Assembly (NCBI GenBank): GCA_005239435.1
Contig: SZNP01000004.1
Location: 186,001 to 250,000 of the forward strand
Origin: Halorussus salinisoli
Lineage (GTDB): Archaea > Halobacteriota > Halobacteria > Halobacteriales > Haladaptataceae
Length of the DNA: 64,000 bases
Direction of reading: 5' to 3'
A program made the translations under genes and the position numbers. The notes beneath the pieces are model-generated. The model worked only from the letters and a program-made list of their open reading frames with translations, had not been told where the DNA came from and searched no databases. Shown here piece after piece: positions 1 through 8,500 of this stretch (position 1 is its first letter; every line of letters starts with the position of its first letter).

Positions 1-929
1 AGAAGACTTTCCTGAAAGGTGACGCTCGCGACGTAGACGACCTCGACGACGTGGACGCTGCAGTGCTGGGCGTACCGTTCGACGCCGCGGTCAGCAACCG
101 GCCAGGAACGCGGTACGGTCCTGATGCCCTTCGGGAGGCCAGCGCATGGTGGGCGTACCTCTCTGGGTACAAGGGAGGACTGACCAATATGAACACCCGC
201 ACACAGGTCGATTACTCCGACCTCGAGGTTGCAGATTGCGGGGATCTTCCAGTTTTCCCGATGGATCGGAAGAAAACCGCCGAGAGCATCACTGCCCACG
301 TTGCCACGGTCGCCGAACAGGCGTTCCCAGTAATGCTCGGCGGCGACCACTACTGCACCTATCCAGCGTTCCGCGGATTCGCGGAAGCCATTGATGCCGA
401 TACGGTCGGTCTCGTTCAGATCGACGCCCACAGTGACACTGCCGCGAGCAGCCCGATCTTCGGCGAGCACTTCCATGGGTCGAGCACACATCTAATCTCC
501 GAGTCCGAATACGCCGACTTCGAGCACATCAGCCAGATCGGAATCCGCGGTTATGAGAGTCCGAACTTCTTCGAATTCGCCGAGAACGTCGGATTAAACC
601 TCTTCACGATGCGCGACGTGCAAGAACGCGGAATCCGCGACGTTGTCACCGAGGCGATCGAAGCGGCTGCCGAAGACACCGACGCGGTCTACGTGACCTT
701 CGACATCGACTCGATCGACCCGAGCATCGCACCGGGCACGGGGACGCCCGAGCCCGGAGGCCTCGACAGCCATCAGGCGCTCGCGATCATGGAGACACTC
801 GGCACACACGACGCGGTCGGCGCGGCGGATCTGATGGAAGTCGCTCCCGACTTCGATCCCACGCGGTCGACCCAGACGCTCGGCGCGTATCTCCTCATCA
901 CGCTGCTTGAACGCAAGTTCGCGGAGTAA
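1..929 (+). CDS. Ureohydrolase (agmatinase/arginase family), 5' end outside window
   Basis: The reading frame is open to the first bases of the window, so the true start lies upstream; the GTG at 51 is internal. The ureohydrolase metal motifs are present in order: GGDH, then DAHSD, then DIDSIDP near the C-terminus, which bind the two Mn ions of this family. Family members hydrolyse a guanidino group (agmatine, arginine, guanidinobutyrate and similar) to urea plus an amine. The exact substrate cannot be read from sequence. It sits next to an NrpR-like regulator and a sodium:solute symporter, which fits uptake and use of a guanidino compound as nitrogen source (inference). Likely cytoplasmic. 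Confidence 0.9.
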   Translation, partial: KTFLKGDARDVDDLDDVDAAVLGVPFDAAVSNRPGTRYGPDALREASAWWAYLSGYKGGLTNMNTRTQVDYSDLEVADCGDLPVFPMDRKKTAESITAHVATVAEQAFPVMLGGDHYCTYPAFRGFAEAIDADTVGLVQIDAHSDTAASSPIFGEHFHGSSTHLISESEYADFEHISQIGIRGYESPNFFEFAENVGLNLFTMRDVQERGIRDVVTEAIEAAAEDTDAVYVTFDIDSIDPSIAPGTGTPEPGGLDSHQALAIMETLGTHDAVGAADLMEVAPDFDPTRSTQTLGAYLLITLLERKFAE

Positions 930-1991
930 CTACGACTCTCGCGCCCGTACTGCGGGAAGTGGTTCGAAGGACGAGCGCGGGACGAGCCCGTATAGCGTCT
1001 CCCACGAATCCGCATAGCTATCCCCTACAAGCAGTGCGATTACGAGTTCTCCGACCGCGCCATACGTCATCGATGCGAACTCCCAGCTGGGTTTCTCGCT
1101 CGGAAACGGCCCGTCTTCGCGTGGTTTCCGGATATCGATTACGCCGCCGAGCTGGTCGCGGGTTTCGACTGCGAGGTCTTCGGCCTCGTCGTAGCGGGTG
1201 AGTGGGTACTCTCGATTGTCGACTACGAGAAGCGACGGACTGTCACTGGCGCCGCCATTGTTGCCGTCGAGCGCAGGTCGGATCGATGGCCGGCCGGCTT
1301 CGATCAGCAAGCTGGTGACGTCCATAGTCGACCCTTCGCCGCTAATCGCGTCGATGTACCGAAGGACCGCCCCGCCGTTGTCGGGTACGAGGTCACCGTC
1401 ATGGGAGAAGGCCTCGGGGTCAGGGTCCGGGTGGTATTCGACGATCCCAGCTGTTTGGAGTTCGATGTTGATACCCCGAGAGAGTAACACGCCGTCAAGT
1501 GTAATACTAGACGGTGCGTAGACGCGCGCGTGTTCGTCGGACACGGCGTCGATCGGTTCTCGATCGACGGCGACTGGAACGGGGTCGAGCGGCGTGTTAT
1601 TGAGTACAGATAGTGTATCCAGTGCGTTCTGGAGGTCACTTTCGTGAACGTCGACCGCGCATGCGACCACCTCGCCGGTGTCCTCAATCGGGTCGTAGGT
1701 CACTTGACCGGTGAGCGTGGTAATCCGTTCACGGACTTGTTCGAGTCGACCGCTGACGTGACCGCGCTCGAGTTCGGATCGGCCTTTTGGAGTCAACCGT
1801 CGTCCCTTCCCGGAAATTTTTTCAGTGAACCCTGCCTCGTCGAGGTCCGAAAGCATCAGGCGAACAGTGCGGTCCTTGATGGAATAACCATGCCGGCGTA
1901 GCAGGTCGACCAGTCGGATGCTACCGATCGGTCCGTGGCCGTCGATGAGCCGGAGGAGATCGTAGGCCCGTCGATCCAAATTCTCGGACAT
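930..1991 (-). CDS. NrpR-like (DUF128) transcriptional regulator
   Basis: The ATG at 1991 is chosen over an upstream start because the protein then begins directly with the winged-helix segment (SENLDRRAYDLLRLI, residues 2-16). Residues 1-75 form a winged helix of the kind seen in NrpR/ribonuclease-R-like HTH domains. The remainder (about 270 residues) resembles a single NrpR regulatory domain (DUF128). In methanogens NrpR represses nitrogen assimilation genes and responds to 2-oxoglutarate; whether haloarchaeal members do so is not established here. It is convergent with the ureohydrolase (stop codons abut) and divergent from the symporter, so the 1992-2123 interval may hold an operator shared with the transporter. 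Confidence 0.75.
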   Translation of the reverse strand: MSENLDRRAYDLLRLIDGHGPIGSIRLVDLLRRHGYSIKDRTVRLMLSDLDEAGFTEKISGKGRRLTPKGRSELERGHVSGRLEQVRERITTLTGQVTYDPIEDTGEVVACAVDVHESDLQNALDTLSVLNNTPLDPVPVAVDREPIDAVSDEHARVYAPSSITLDGVLLSRGINIELQTAGIVEYHPDPDPEAFSHDGDLVPDNGGAVLRYIDAISGEGSTMDVTSLLIEAGRPSIRPALDGNNGGASDSPSLLVVDNREYPLTRYDEAEDLAVETRDQLGGVIDIRKPREDGPFPSEKPSWEFASMTYGAVGELVIALLVGDSYADSWETLYGLVPRSSFEPLPAVRARES

Positions 1992-2123
1992 GAACGTACA
2001 ACAGTCTCGCGGTCCGATAAACGTATTCCTCCGTTCGGGTGTTCCAATCCGTTCGTGATCTATCAATTGTGGATTCTGCCAAATTAGAAAGTGTTAAGTA
2101 CCCTAATGTGGCAACACTATTCC

Positions 2124-3557
2124 ATGGTCGTGTCTCCCATTGACACAGGATTGCTGGTACTCTACCTGCTCGGCATGATCGGGATCGGGTACTGGGGGTA
2201 CCACAAATCAGAGACGCTCGATGACTATCTGGTCGCCGGCCGGAACATCCCAATCTGGATGTACGTCCCGGTCATGTCCGCGGTTATTCTCGGCGGGGCG
2301 TCCACCGTTGGCGGCGGTGGACTCGGTTACCAACACGGAGTTTCCGGCGCATGGCTCGTCATCTCACTCGGTATCGGGACCATCGCGCTCGGTCTCCTCA
2401 TCTCAACGAACCTGGCTAACCTCAAGGCCTTCTCACTCGGTGAGGTACTCGAACGCCGCTACGACAAGTACTCCGGCACTATCGGCGCAATGATTGCCAG
2501 CATCTACGCACTCACCATCGCCATCACCCAGACGATTGCGATCGGGAAGGTCCTGAGCGCACTCTTTGCCTTCCAGCAGTCAACGATGATCATAGCCGCC
2601 GGCGTCATAATCATCGGCTATACCGCCCTCGGTGGCATGCTCACCGTGACGATGACCGACTTCGTCCAGTGGATCATCATGACATTCGGGATCTTCTTCC
2701 TCGCGCTCCCACTCGGACTGAACGCCGTCGGCGGCCTCTCCGGACTCACTGCCGAACTCGACCCATCCTACTTCTCGCCGACAGCAATAGGGTGGCAGAC
2801 GATTTCCAGTTATTTCCTGCTCTACGTCCTCGGCATCATGATCGGACAGGATATCTGGCAGCGCGTCTTCACCGCCGAGAGCGCCGAGGTCGCGCGCAAG
2901 GGCAACATCGCTGCGGGCACCTACGCGATCGTCTACGGAATCGCGACTGCGTTCCTCGGGACGATTGCACTCGTCCTGCTGCCGAACCTACAGGACCCCG
3001 AACTCGCGCTTCCCCGCCTCATCCTCGAAATCGTCCCGGTCGGGTTCTCCGGCCTCATCCTCGCGGGCTTCATCTCTGCGATGATGTCGACCGCGGACTC
3101 CGCGCTCTTGGCGTCTAGCACGCTCTTCACTAGTGACGTTTACAAACGCTTCATCCATCCCGACGCCTCCGACAAGACCTACGCTCGCGTCTCGCGCGCC
3201 TTCATCCTCGTTCTCGGGGCCGTCATGATCTACGCAGCGATCGCCATCGGAAACGTCGTGCAGGCACTCATCCTCGCCTACGACCTGCTCACCGGTAGCA
3301 TTTTCATTCCGATCTTCGCCGCATTCTTCTGGCAGCGCTCGACGTGGCAGGGAGCGCTCTCCTCGATTACCGTAAGCGGCGTCGTGGTCATTGCGACCAT
3401 CTGGACACATGGGTTCTCCTCGAACCTACCGATTATCTACGGACTCGCGACAAGCCTCGTCACCTTTGTGACGGTCAGCCTGCTCACCGGGCCGCCTGCC
3501 CAGGCAAAGGTTCGCGAGTGGGTCGAAAGCCTCGACTCCGCCCCCTCGATAGACTGA
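2124..3557 (+). CDS. Sodium:solute symporter (SSS family)
   Basis: A hydrophobic protein of about 477 residues with roughly 12-13 membrane segments. It carries the SSS-family signature around the region encoded at 3085-3145 (MMSTADSALLASSTLFTSD), typical of Na+-coupled permeases. ATG 2124 (MVVSPIDTG) is preferred; in-frame alternatives exist at 2106 (ATG) and 2091 (GTG). Members move organic solutes such as amino acids, urea, pantothenate or polyamines using the sodium gradient. Its location beside a ureohydrolase suggests a guanidino or amine substrate (inference from context only). Confidence 0.85.
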   Translation: MVVSPIDTGLLVLYLLGMIGIGYWGYHKSETLDDYLVAGRNIPIWMYVPVMSAVILGGASTVGGGGLGYQHGVSGAWLVISLGIGTIALGLLISTNLANLKAFSLGEVLERRYDKYSGTIGAMIASIYALTIAITQTIAIGKVLSALFAFQQSTMIIAAGVIIIGYTALGGMLTVTMTDFVQWIIMTFGIFFLALPLGLNAVGGLSGLTAELDPSYFSPTAIGWQTISSYFLLYVLGIMIGQDIWQRVFTAESAEVARKGNIAAGTYAIVYGIATAFLGTIALVLLPNLQDPELALPRLILEIVPVGFSGLILAGFISAMMSTADSALLASSTLFTSDVYKRFIHPDASDKTYARVSRAFILVLGAVMIYAAIAIGNVVQALILAYDLLTGSIFIPIFAAFFWQRSTWQGALSSITVSGVVVIATIWTHGFSSNLPIIYGLATSLVTFVTVSLLTGPPAQAKVREWVESLDSAPSID

Positions 3558-3855
3558 ACGAGACTCGCGCGAAACAATTCAACTGAGAACTCCGGCTTAC
3601 ACGGCCACCGGGAACCTATATAAAGAAGAGCACACAGTTATCGGGGCTACCCCTGGACGAGAAGGATGTATTCGTACAGGAGTAGAGAGGAAATTCCTCA
3701 CCCTTCTTGAAGATTCTCTTACTGGTACGCAGGTTGACGGCGAGTCAGTTGTCCATGTTCCTGAACTCGAACCGGGCACCACTGGCCGCACTTTCTGTCA
3801 CCACACACTCCCAACCATACACGTCGACTCAAGCAGTGATAGGTTTCAACAACCG

Positions 3856-3882
3856 TGCTGAATACAGCGCGCGTATTCAGCA
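3856..3882 (+). repeat. Repeat A copy 1 (perfect hairpin)
   Basis: Perfect inverted repeat TGCTGAATAC-N7-GTATTCAGCA. It belongs to the dispersed repeat whose usual core is TGCTGAATAGAGGGCGCG. This copy is the most symmetrical and lies about 175 bases before the next gene on the same strand. Confidence 0.75.
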
Positions 3883-3920
3883 GTCTCTGACGCGTTCAAT
3901 CCGTAGCACACTTCGTCCCT

Positions 3921-3935
3921 GTTCACACCGTGAAT
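3921..3935. repeat. GTTCACACCGTGAAC-type palindrome, copy 1
   Basis: GTTCACACCGTGAAT followed by an A+T-rich stretch and GAGTAATGGTATG. The same arrangement recurs 38-56 bases downstream of repeat A at 4911 and 14838. Confidence 0.55.
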
Positions 3936-4056
3936 ATATTTCATAGAGTAATGGTATGATGCTCGGTCGCAGAAATCAAAGTTGACCCCCAGCGAGGTCA
4001 CGTCGTGGCAAAGAGATGCCAAGTGGGGGTATTCCGACAGAGGAAGGTGACCAATC

Positions 4057-4665
4057 ATGTCAACTGGAGCGAGAACGACTTCCAGACGCGTTGTGCTGAA
4101 AACACTCGGTGCAGGAATCGTATTCGGTGGAACTGTCACTGGGAATGTGGCTGCCAGTGACGCTACCACTGCCAATGAGGATACCTTTAGAGAGCAACTC
4201 ACCACTGTCCTTTCTTTGACTCATAAATATCAGGATGTAGACGTAGCCCAAGATGATGGGTACGAAAAGTTCGGTGAAGTTGCTGAGCCACCAGTGGGCC
4301 ACGTGTACGAAAAATCCGAGTATTGGGATGGAAAGGATTTCATCGGGAAGACGGACATCGCGGAACCTCCAACACTATTGTTCTATGCGCCGATTAGCGG
4401 CGAAGACGACGGTGACGAGCCCGACCTCGTCTTGGCGGGCGTCGAATATACAGTTTCGGGCGACCAAACAGGTAATCCGCCGAATCTATTTGCTGATGAG
4501 GACACCCCCCATGAGCTCAAAGTGACGGAAGCGGAGGGGTGGCATCGGAGCCCGGCTCCAGACGTCCACGATGTTACGGGACTCCACGTATGGCTTTACC
4601 TCAATAATCCAGACGGATTGTTCCGCAAAGGACACCCACACATCGCAGATTTGGTTAGTGAGTGA
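4057..4665 (+). CDS. Tat-exported protein of unknown function
   Basis: A 202-residue protein with a clear twin-arginine signal: SRRVVLKTLGAG at residues 9-20 followed by a hydrophobic stretch, and a probable cleavage region near the VAASDA sequence. The mature part is acidic and has no domain I recognise. It contains a conserved-looking HVW/HPHIAD segment near the end. The Tat signal predicts a folded protein outside the membrane. It stands alone between two repeat A copies. Confidence 0.75.
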   Translation: MSTGARTTSRRVVLKTLGAGIVFGGTVTGNVAASDATTANEDTFREQLTTVLSLTHKYQDVDVAQDDGYEKFGEVAEPPVGHVYEKSEYWDGKDFIGKTDIAEPPTLLFYAPISGEDDGDEPDLVLAGVEYTVSGDQTGNPPNLFADEDTPHELKVTEAEGWHRSPAPDVHDVTGLHVWLYLNNPDGLFRKGHPHIADLVSE

Positions 4666-4846
4666 TGCATTCTTGACTCGTCACTTATATCCAATAATGA
4701 CTATCGCCACAAATGGTATCTGAACTACACGATAAGATTCCCATTGCAGTTTAATGGTTAGATACGAACAGACGATACTGATACGTGAATACGCTCGGTC
4801 GAACAGCCAATTCACCAAATCCGGTGTGGATAAAAGATGTTTCTAG

Positions 4847-4873
4847 TGCTGAATAGAGGGCGCGTATTTAGCA
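4847..4873 (+). repeat. Repeat A copy 2
   Basis: TGCTGAATAGAGGGCGCG followed by TATTTAGCA: a near-perfect hairpin with 9-base arms and one mismatch. It lies 109 bases before the regulator gene. Confidence 0.75.
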
Positions 4874-4910
4874 CTCATCGATGCTCCGACCTCTACGACA
4901 CAGTATCACT

Positions 4911-4925
4911 ATTCACACCGTGAAC
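4911..4925. repeat. GTTCACACCGTGAAC-type palindrome, copy 2
   Basis: ATTCACACCGTGAAC, 38 bases after repeat A copy 2 and 57 bases before the regulator start at 4982. Confidence 0.55.
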
Positions 4926-4981
4926 ACCCCACATGGGGCAATGATATGCCACTACATAGCATGTATTTGTAAGTGACACCC

Positions 4982-5986
4982 ATGAGTAAAGCGAATGCGA
5001 CCGAGACACCGCTGGACGCGGTTGCGGGGGCTGCTGGCCCACGCGCGACCGAGGTCTTCTCCGTTTTGGGGCACGATACCCGGCTGGCGATACTGTTGGC
5101 GCTCTGGGAAGCCTACGAACCGTTTACAGCAGACAACGCCGTCTCGTTCGCAGAACTCCGCAAGCACGTCGGGATGCGCGACGGCTCGCAGTTCAACTAC
5201 CATCTCAAACAGTTGGTCGACTACTTCGTCCGCCAGACCGACGACGGCTACGAACTCCGACGCGCTGGCCACCGGCTCGTCCAGACGGTCATCGCGGGCA
5301 CGGGCCTCGAAGATGTCGCACTCGCCCCGACCGAGGTCGAACGGGCCTGTCCAGTATGTGGCGCGCCCACCGCGATCACCTACCGCGACGAGATGCTCGT
5401 TCACGTCTGTACCGAGTGCGAGGGGCGATTCGGGGATCGTGAGCAGTTTCGTGGGGGGACTCTCTCGGCGGCGGGCCTGGATCCGGCTGGCGTTCCCGAT
5501 CGGAGTCCTGAAGAGTTGCTCAATGCGGCCTCTATCAGGGGAACGTGGAACACACAATCTAGGATCGAAGGGGTGTGTACCGGGTGCTCGGGCCCGATAG
5601 ACAGCTGGCTGCACGTCTGTGACGACCACGCGGCCGAGGGGGTGTGTCCCACCTGCGAGCGGCGGTACGCCGTGATGGCCCGGTTTCGCTGCCCCGTCTG
5701 CAAGGCCTCCGGAGAAATAGTGCCATCGTGCTCGTGGCTGGTCATGCACCATCCCGCCGTGGTCGCCTTCTACTACGACCGCGGGGTTCCCCTCCAGTAC
5801 GAGGATGACGATAGTGGGAGTTTCCAACCACGATACCGAGACGTGGACCCCAAGGAGGACATCGACTACGAACTCATCGCGGAGGATCCACCCCGGGTTC
5901 GAGTCACGTTTCGGCACGAGGATGCCGAACTCCAACTGACGCTTGACGAGGACGTGAACGTCATCGACGTGGGTGTGAAGGACTAA
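4982..5986 (+). CDS. Winged-helix regulator with zinc-ribbon region (block 1)
   Basis: ATG 4982 (MSKANATE) is used because the paralogue at 61728-62732 begins equivalently. Residues 20-100 form an ArsR-type winged helix (VFSVLGHDTRLAILLALWE, then SFAELRKHVGMRDGSQFNYH). The middle carries cysteine pairs typical of zinc ribbons: CPVCGAPT...CTEC, CTGCSGP, CPTCERR and CPVCKAS. The C-terminal 80 residues are an acidic beta-rich domain. This looks like a haloarchaeal ArsR-like DNA-binding family with a metal-binding sensor region (family assignment by eye). It precedes the membrane protein and beta-helix genes, an order repeated in block 2, which suggests that it controls them. Confidence 0.8.
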   Translation: MSKANATETPLDAVAGAAGPRATEVFSVLGHDTRLAILLALWEAYEPFTADNAVSFAELRKHVGMRDGSQFNYHLKQLVDYFVRQTDDGYELRRAGHRLVQTVIAGTGLEDVALAPTEVERACPVCGAPTAITYRDEMLVHVCTECEGRFGDREQFRGGTLSAAGLDPAGVPDRSPEELLNAASIRGTWNTQSRIEGVCTGCSGPIDSWLHVCDDHAAEGVCPTCERRYAVMARFRCPVCKASGEIVPSCSWLVMHHPAVVAFYYDRGVPLQYEDDDSGSFQPRYRDVDPKEDIDYELIAEDPPRVRVTFRHEDAELQLTLDEDVNVIDVGVKD

Positions 5987-6189
5987 GCCACGGGGTATTT
6001 GGTCGTGGCTGAGTCTAAGAGACAACCTCTATCTTGTACGGCTGCTTGCGGCTCACTTGGTCTTTGTTAGAAGTTCCGTATTGACTACGGGGATATCTCT
6101 CAGTAGACCTGGTTGTCCGCACGTCTGCACGTCAAGAATCGCGTCGGTCACGAGCGATGTCTTCGCATGCCGACTTGTTTGTCGGTTTA

Positions 6190-6275
6190 GGCATACGGAG
6201 TTCAGTTCGAACGTTTAGGAAAACGTATTCCAGTTTGAGCGTTTATTGAAATGATTTTCAGCTAACGTTTATCCG
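6190..6275 (+). promoter_or_regulatory. Three spaced direct repeats, probable operator/promoter of block 1
   Basis: Three related sites end in CGTTTA: TTCAGTTCGAACGTTTA, CCAGTTTGAGCGTTTA and TCAGCTAACGTTTA. The CGTTTA units sit at 6212, 6240 and 6266, that is 28 and 26 bases apart. Almost the whole stretch is conserved in front of block 2 (61520-61601, opposite strand), so it is under selection or recently copied. The likely role is binding of the adjacent regulator (inference). Confidence 0.6.
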
Positions 6276-6310
6276 GACAGTGAGCGTGGTTTCTCCGAGA
6301 GGTATCACTG

Positions 6311-6865
6311 ATGGAACCCACGATTGCCCTGCTCGATACGGGCCAACCCGAGACGACCATCGAAACGGTAGAGACTGATAGCCGGTCAAAGAGTACGACC
6401 AGCCACGAGTTCCCAGCGGGAGGTGACCAGCAAGCATCCCAGTTCAGGCACGCCGTCCTCGTGGCGGCGTATTTCGTATTCGCTGGCGTGAGCCTCCTAC
6501 TGGTTACGCTCGGGGTTGTGACCACGTCGGCAGCCGTACTGCCTTCGGGCCCGCTGGGCGTCGTCCTCATCCTCACCGTGGGGCTGGGGCTCATGGTCGC
6601 CGCGCCGACGCTCGCTCGGTGGGCGTTCATCACGGGTCTCAACGCCATCGAACGGTGGCTTGTGTCGCCCGACACTGATTCAGTCCCCACTCCGGCATAC
6701 GACGAGGACACCGCGGTCGCGCTTCAGGTGCTTGCGCTCCACGATGCCGGGCAGTCCGAGTCGGCCATCGAAGCGGCGACAGGGCTCCCCCAAGCTACCA
6801 TTGCTACGATTCTCGACCGGCGCGGGGAATATCTCGCGGCTGCCGCACAGTTGGGGGGTGGATAG
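6311..6865 (+). CDS. Small membrane protein with C-terminal HTH-like segment
   Basis: 184 residues. Residues 1-50 are polar. Two membrane segments follow (about 53-77 and 82-105), then a cytoplasmic tail ending in a helix-turn-helix-like stretch (ALHDAGQSESAIEAATGLPQ, then ATIATILDRRGEYL). The stop is 4 bases before the beta-helix gene, so the two are surely co-transcribed. In block 2 the matching gene keeps only the first residues and this HTH-like tail. Function unknown; a membrane-tethered regulator is possible (inference). Confidence 0.75.
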   Translation: MEPTIALLDTGQPETTIETVETDSRSKSTTSHEFPAGGDQQASQFRHAVLVAAYFVFAGVSLLLVTLGVVTTSAAVLPSGPLGVVLILTVGLGLMVAAPTLARWAFITGLNAIERWLVSPDTDSVPTPAYDEDTAVALQVLALHDAGQSESAIEAATGLPQATIATILDRRGEYLAAAAQLGGG

Positions 6866-6869
6866 CGCC

Positions 6870-8129
6870 ATGTCCCCACAGATCCGCGCGAACGCGACAC
6901 TGCTCGTGGTTGGGATACTCATCCTCGGCGGGCTTGCACCGCTCGCCCCGGCCCCCACCCCTCCGAGTACGGCTGCCGAACGCCCAGTGGAGTCGGCGAC
7001 CGAGATCGATTCGTGTACCACGATTACCACCCCCGGCGAGTACGTTCTCACCGCCAATCTCGAGAGCCACATCTACACGTGTCTCGCGGTCGAAACCAGC
7101 GACGTCACCATCGACGGCAACGGCCACACCATCACCGTGAATGCCACGGTTAGGGAGCGCGGGAAGCACCTGGTGACGTCGTCGCCGTATCATTTCGGGG
7201 CAGGGGTCGCCGTCGGTACTCGGGTTACGCCCACGGTCAGGAACGTGTCGGTCGCGAACCTCACGGTCACCGGCCTCGACGTCGGCGTCCAGTTCGTGAA
7301 CGTCCAGACCGGCACGGTACAGGGCGTCACTGCCACGGATAACGTCGCCGGCATCCGTCTCACCGACGCCACCGACGTCACGATCACCGCCACGAAGGCG
7401 ACCGAACACGTCGAAGATGGTATCAGTGTGGCGACCGTCACCGGCATCCGGATCACCGACACGAACGCGAGCGACAACGGGTACGCTGGTATCGCCCTCG
7501 TCGACACCACACGGAGCGGGGTTCACAACACCACGACGGCTGGCAATTTCGGTGATGGCATCGTCGTTCGGAATGCCAGCCGGGTCACGCTTACGGGAGT
7601 AACCGCCGCACGCAATACGGTAGGCGTCCTGCTATTCGATGCCACAGCGACCACCGTCACGGGGAGTCGAATCGATCGGAACGCGTTCGTGGGCCTCGCG
7701 CTCGCAAACGCCGCGCACAACGTCATCTCAGAGACAGTCGTCTCGAACACGACGGCCACGAAGTCCCTCTTGGACGCGCCGAGTGGTATCTGGCTGTTCA
7801 ATGCCACCCGGAACCGATTCGAGGACGTGCATGCGATAGACAACCGGGACTGGGCCGTCTACGCCCGGAATCAGTCGAGGGCGAATTCGTTCACGAACCT
7901 CTGGGTCGAGGGGTTGGTCGCGCCCTCGTTCACGGCGGGCAATCTCACCAACGCCTCAGTGACGTCACACCAGCGCATCACTTCGCCGGGGACGGCCTGG
8001 AGAGACAACCCTGTCGGCACGGGTGGGAGTCATCTCGTCCAAACGGTGAGGGGAGGACACACCCAGTACGACGTCCACTCGGGTCCATCGAAGAGTCTGC
8101 GGTCGAGGGTACGTACCCCCGGAAAGTAG
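6870..8129 (+). CDS. Secreted right-handed beta-helix (NosD-like) protein, block 1
   Basis: ATG 6870 (MSPQIRANATLLVV) is chosen because the upstream in-frame extension overlaps the preceding gene in another frame. A signal peptide covers about residues 1-30. The body is built from parallel beta-helix repeats (DVTIDGNGHTITV, NRFEDVHAIDN and many SRVTLTGV-type turns), as in NosD/CASH-domain proteins. Such domains bind or cleave polysaccharides or act as surface proteins; no catalytic set is evident. The paralogue is at 60205-61335; the two diverge after the shared AGNL near the C-terminus. Confidence 0.8.
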   Translation: MSPQIRANATLLVVGILILGGLAPLAPAPTPPSTAAERPVESATEIDSCTTITTPGEYVLTANLESHIYTCLAVETSDVTIDGNGHTITVNATVRERGKHLVTSSPYHFGAGVAVGTRVTPTVRNVSVANLTVTGLDVGVQFVNVQTGTVQGVTATDNVAGIRLTDATDVTITATKATEHVEDGISVATVTGIRITDTNASDNGYAGIALVDTTRSGVHNTTTAGNFGDGIVVRNASRVTLTGVTAARNTVGVLLFDATATTVTGSRIDRNAFVGLALANAAHNVISETVVSNTTATKSLLDAPSGIWLFNATRNRFEDVHAIDNRDWAVYARNQSRANSFTNLWVEGLVAPSFTAGNLTNASVTSHQRITSPGTAWRDNPVGTGGSHLVQTVRGGHTQYDVHSGPSKSLRSRVRTPGK

Positions 8130-8291
8130 CTACTGAATAGTGTAACATCCACGTTCTATATTGATTCGCCGGACTACACCCTGTACCCAAACGACGACGA
8201 ACTCTCCCTGACGTTCGATGAGCAACTGACCTCATCGAGTAAGCGAGTCGGAGAGAGAAATAGCCGAGTCGTGAATCCATCCGATGGATTA

Positions 8292-8369
8292 AGCCTCTGT
8301 ATCTTGCACGACTGTATCGACCTATCCAGAGGTTGTTAGAAGCGGGGTGCTGAATAGAGGGCGCGTATC
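8292..8369 (+). repeat. Repeat A copy 3 (long form)
   Basis: The long form begins AGCCTCTGTATCTTGCACG and ends with the core TGCTGAATAGAGGGCGCG. By eye it differs at only two positions from the copy at 14727-14805. The left part (CTCTGTATCTTGCAC) is roughly complementary to the right core, so the unit can fold back. It precedes the hydrolase gene. Confidence 0.8.
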
Positions 8370-8500
8370 GTTCACCGGCGAGCTGATCCTTAATGCGTCG
8401 TGTCTCTGGTCAGACGATACATCTCGATCAGAACGTGCAAATTTATCACGAGATAACTCTATGTCACTGTGCCCCATAGTGATGTGAAGGGAACCATCCC

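Larger units (their letters stand above)
3558..4056 (+). other. Gene-free interval with decayed coding-like stretch and repeat A
   Basis: About 500 bases without a convincing gene. From about 3618 to 3860 the plus strand keeps an open frame of about 80 codons with no good start (reading LYKEEHTVIGATPGREG and onward), which I cannot assign; it may be a gene remnant. The right part holds repeat A copy 1 and the palindrome at 3921-3935, upstream of the exported protein at 4057. Confidence 0.4.

Noticed and set aside
4952-6025. 357-residue minus-strand open frame
   Set aside because: Antisense to the regulator at 4982, which has clear winged-helix and zinc-ribbon motifs.
6660-6869. N-terminal extension of the block 1 beta-helix protein
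   Set aside because: It overlaps the membrane protein gene in another frame; the signal peptide begins at 6870 and the paralogue agrees.
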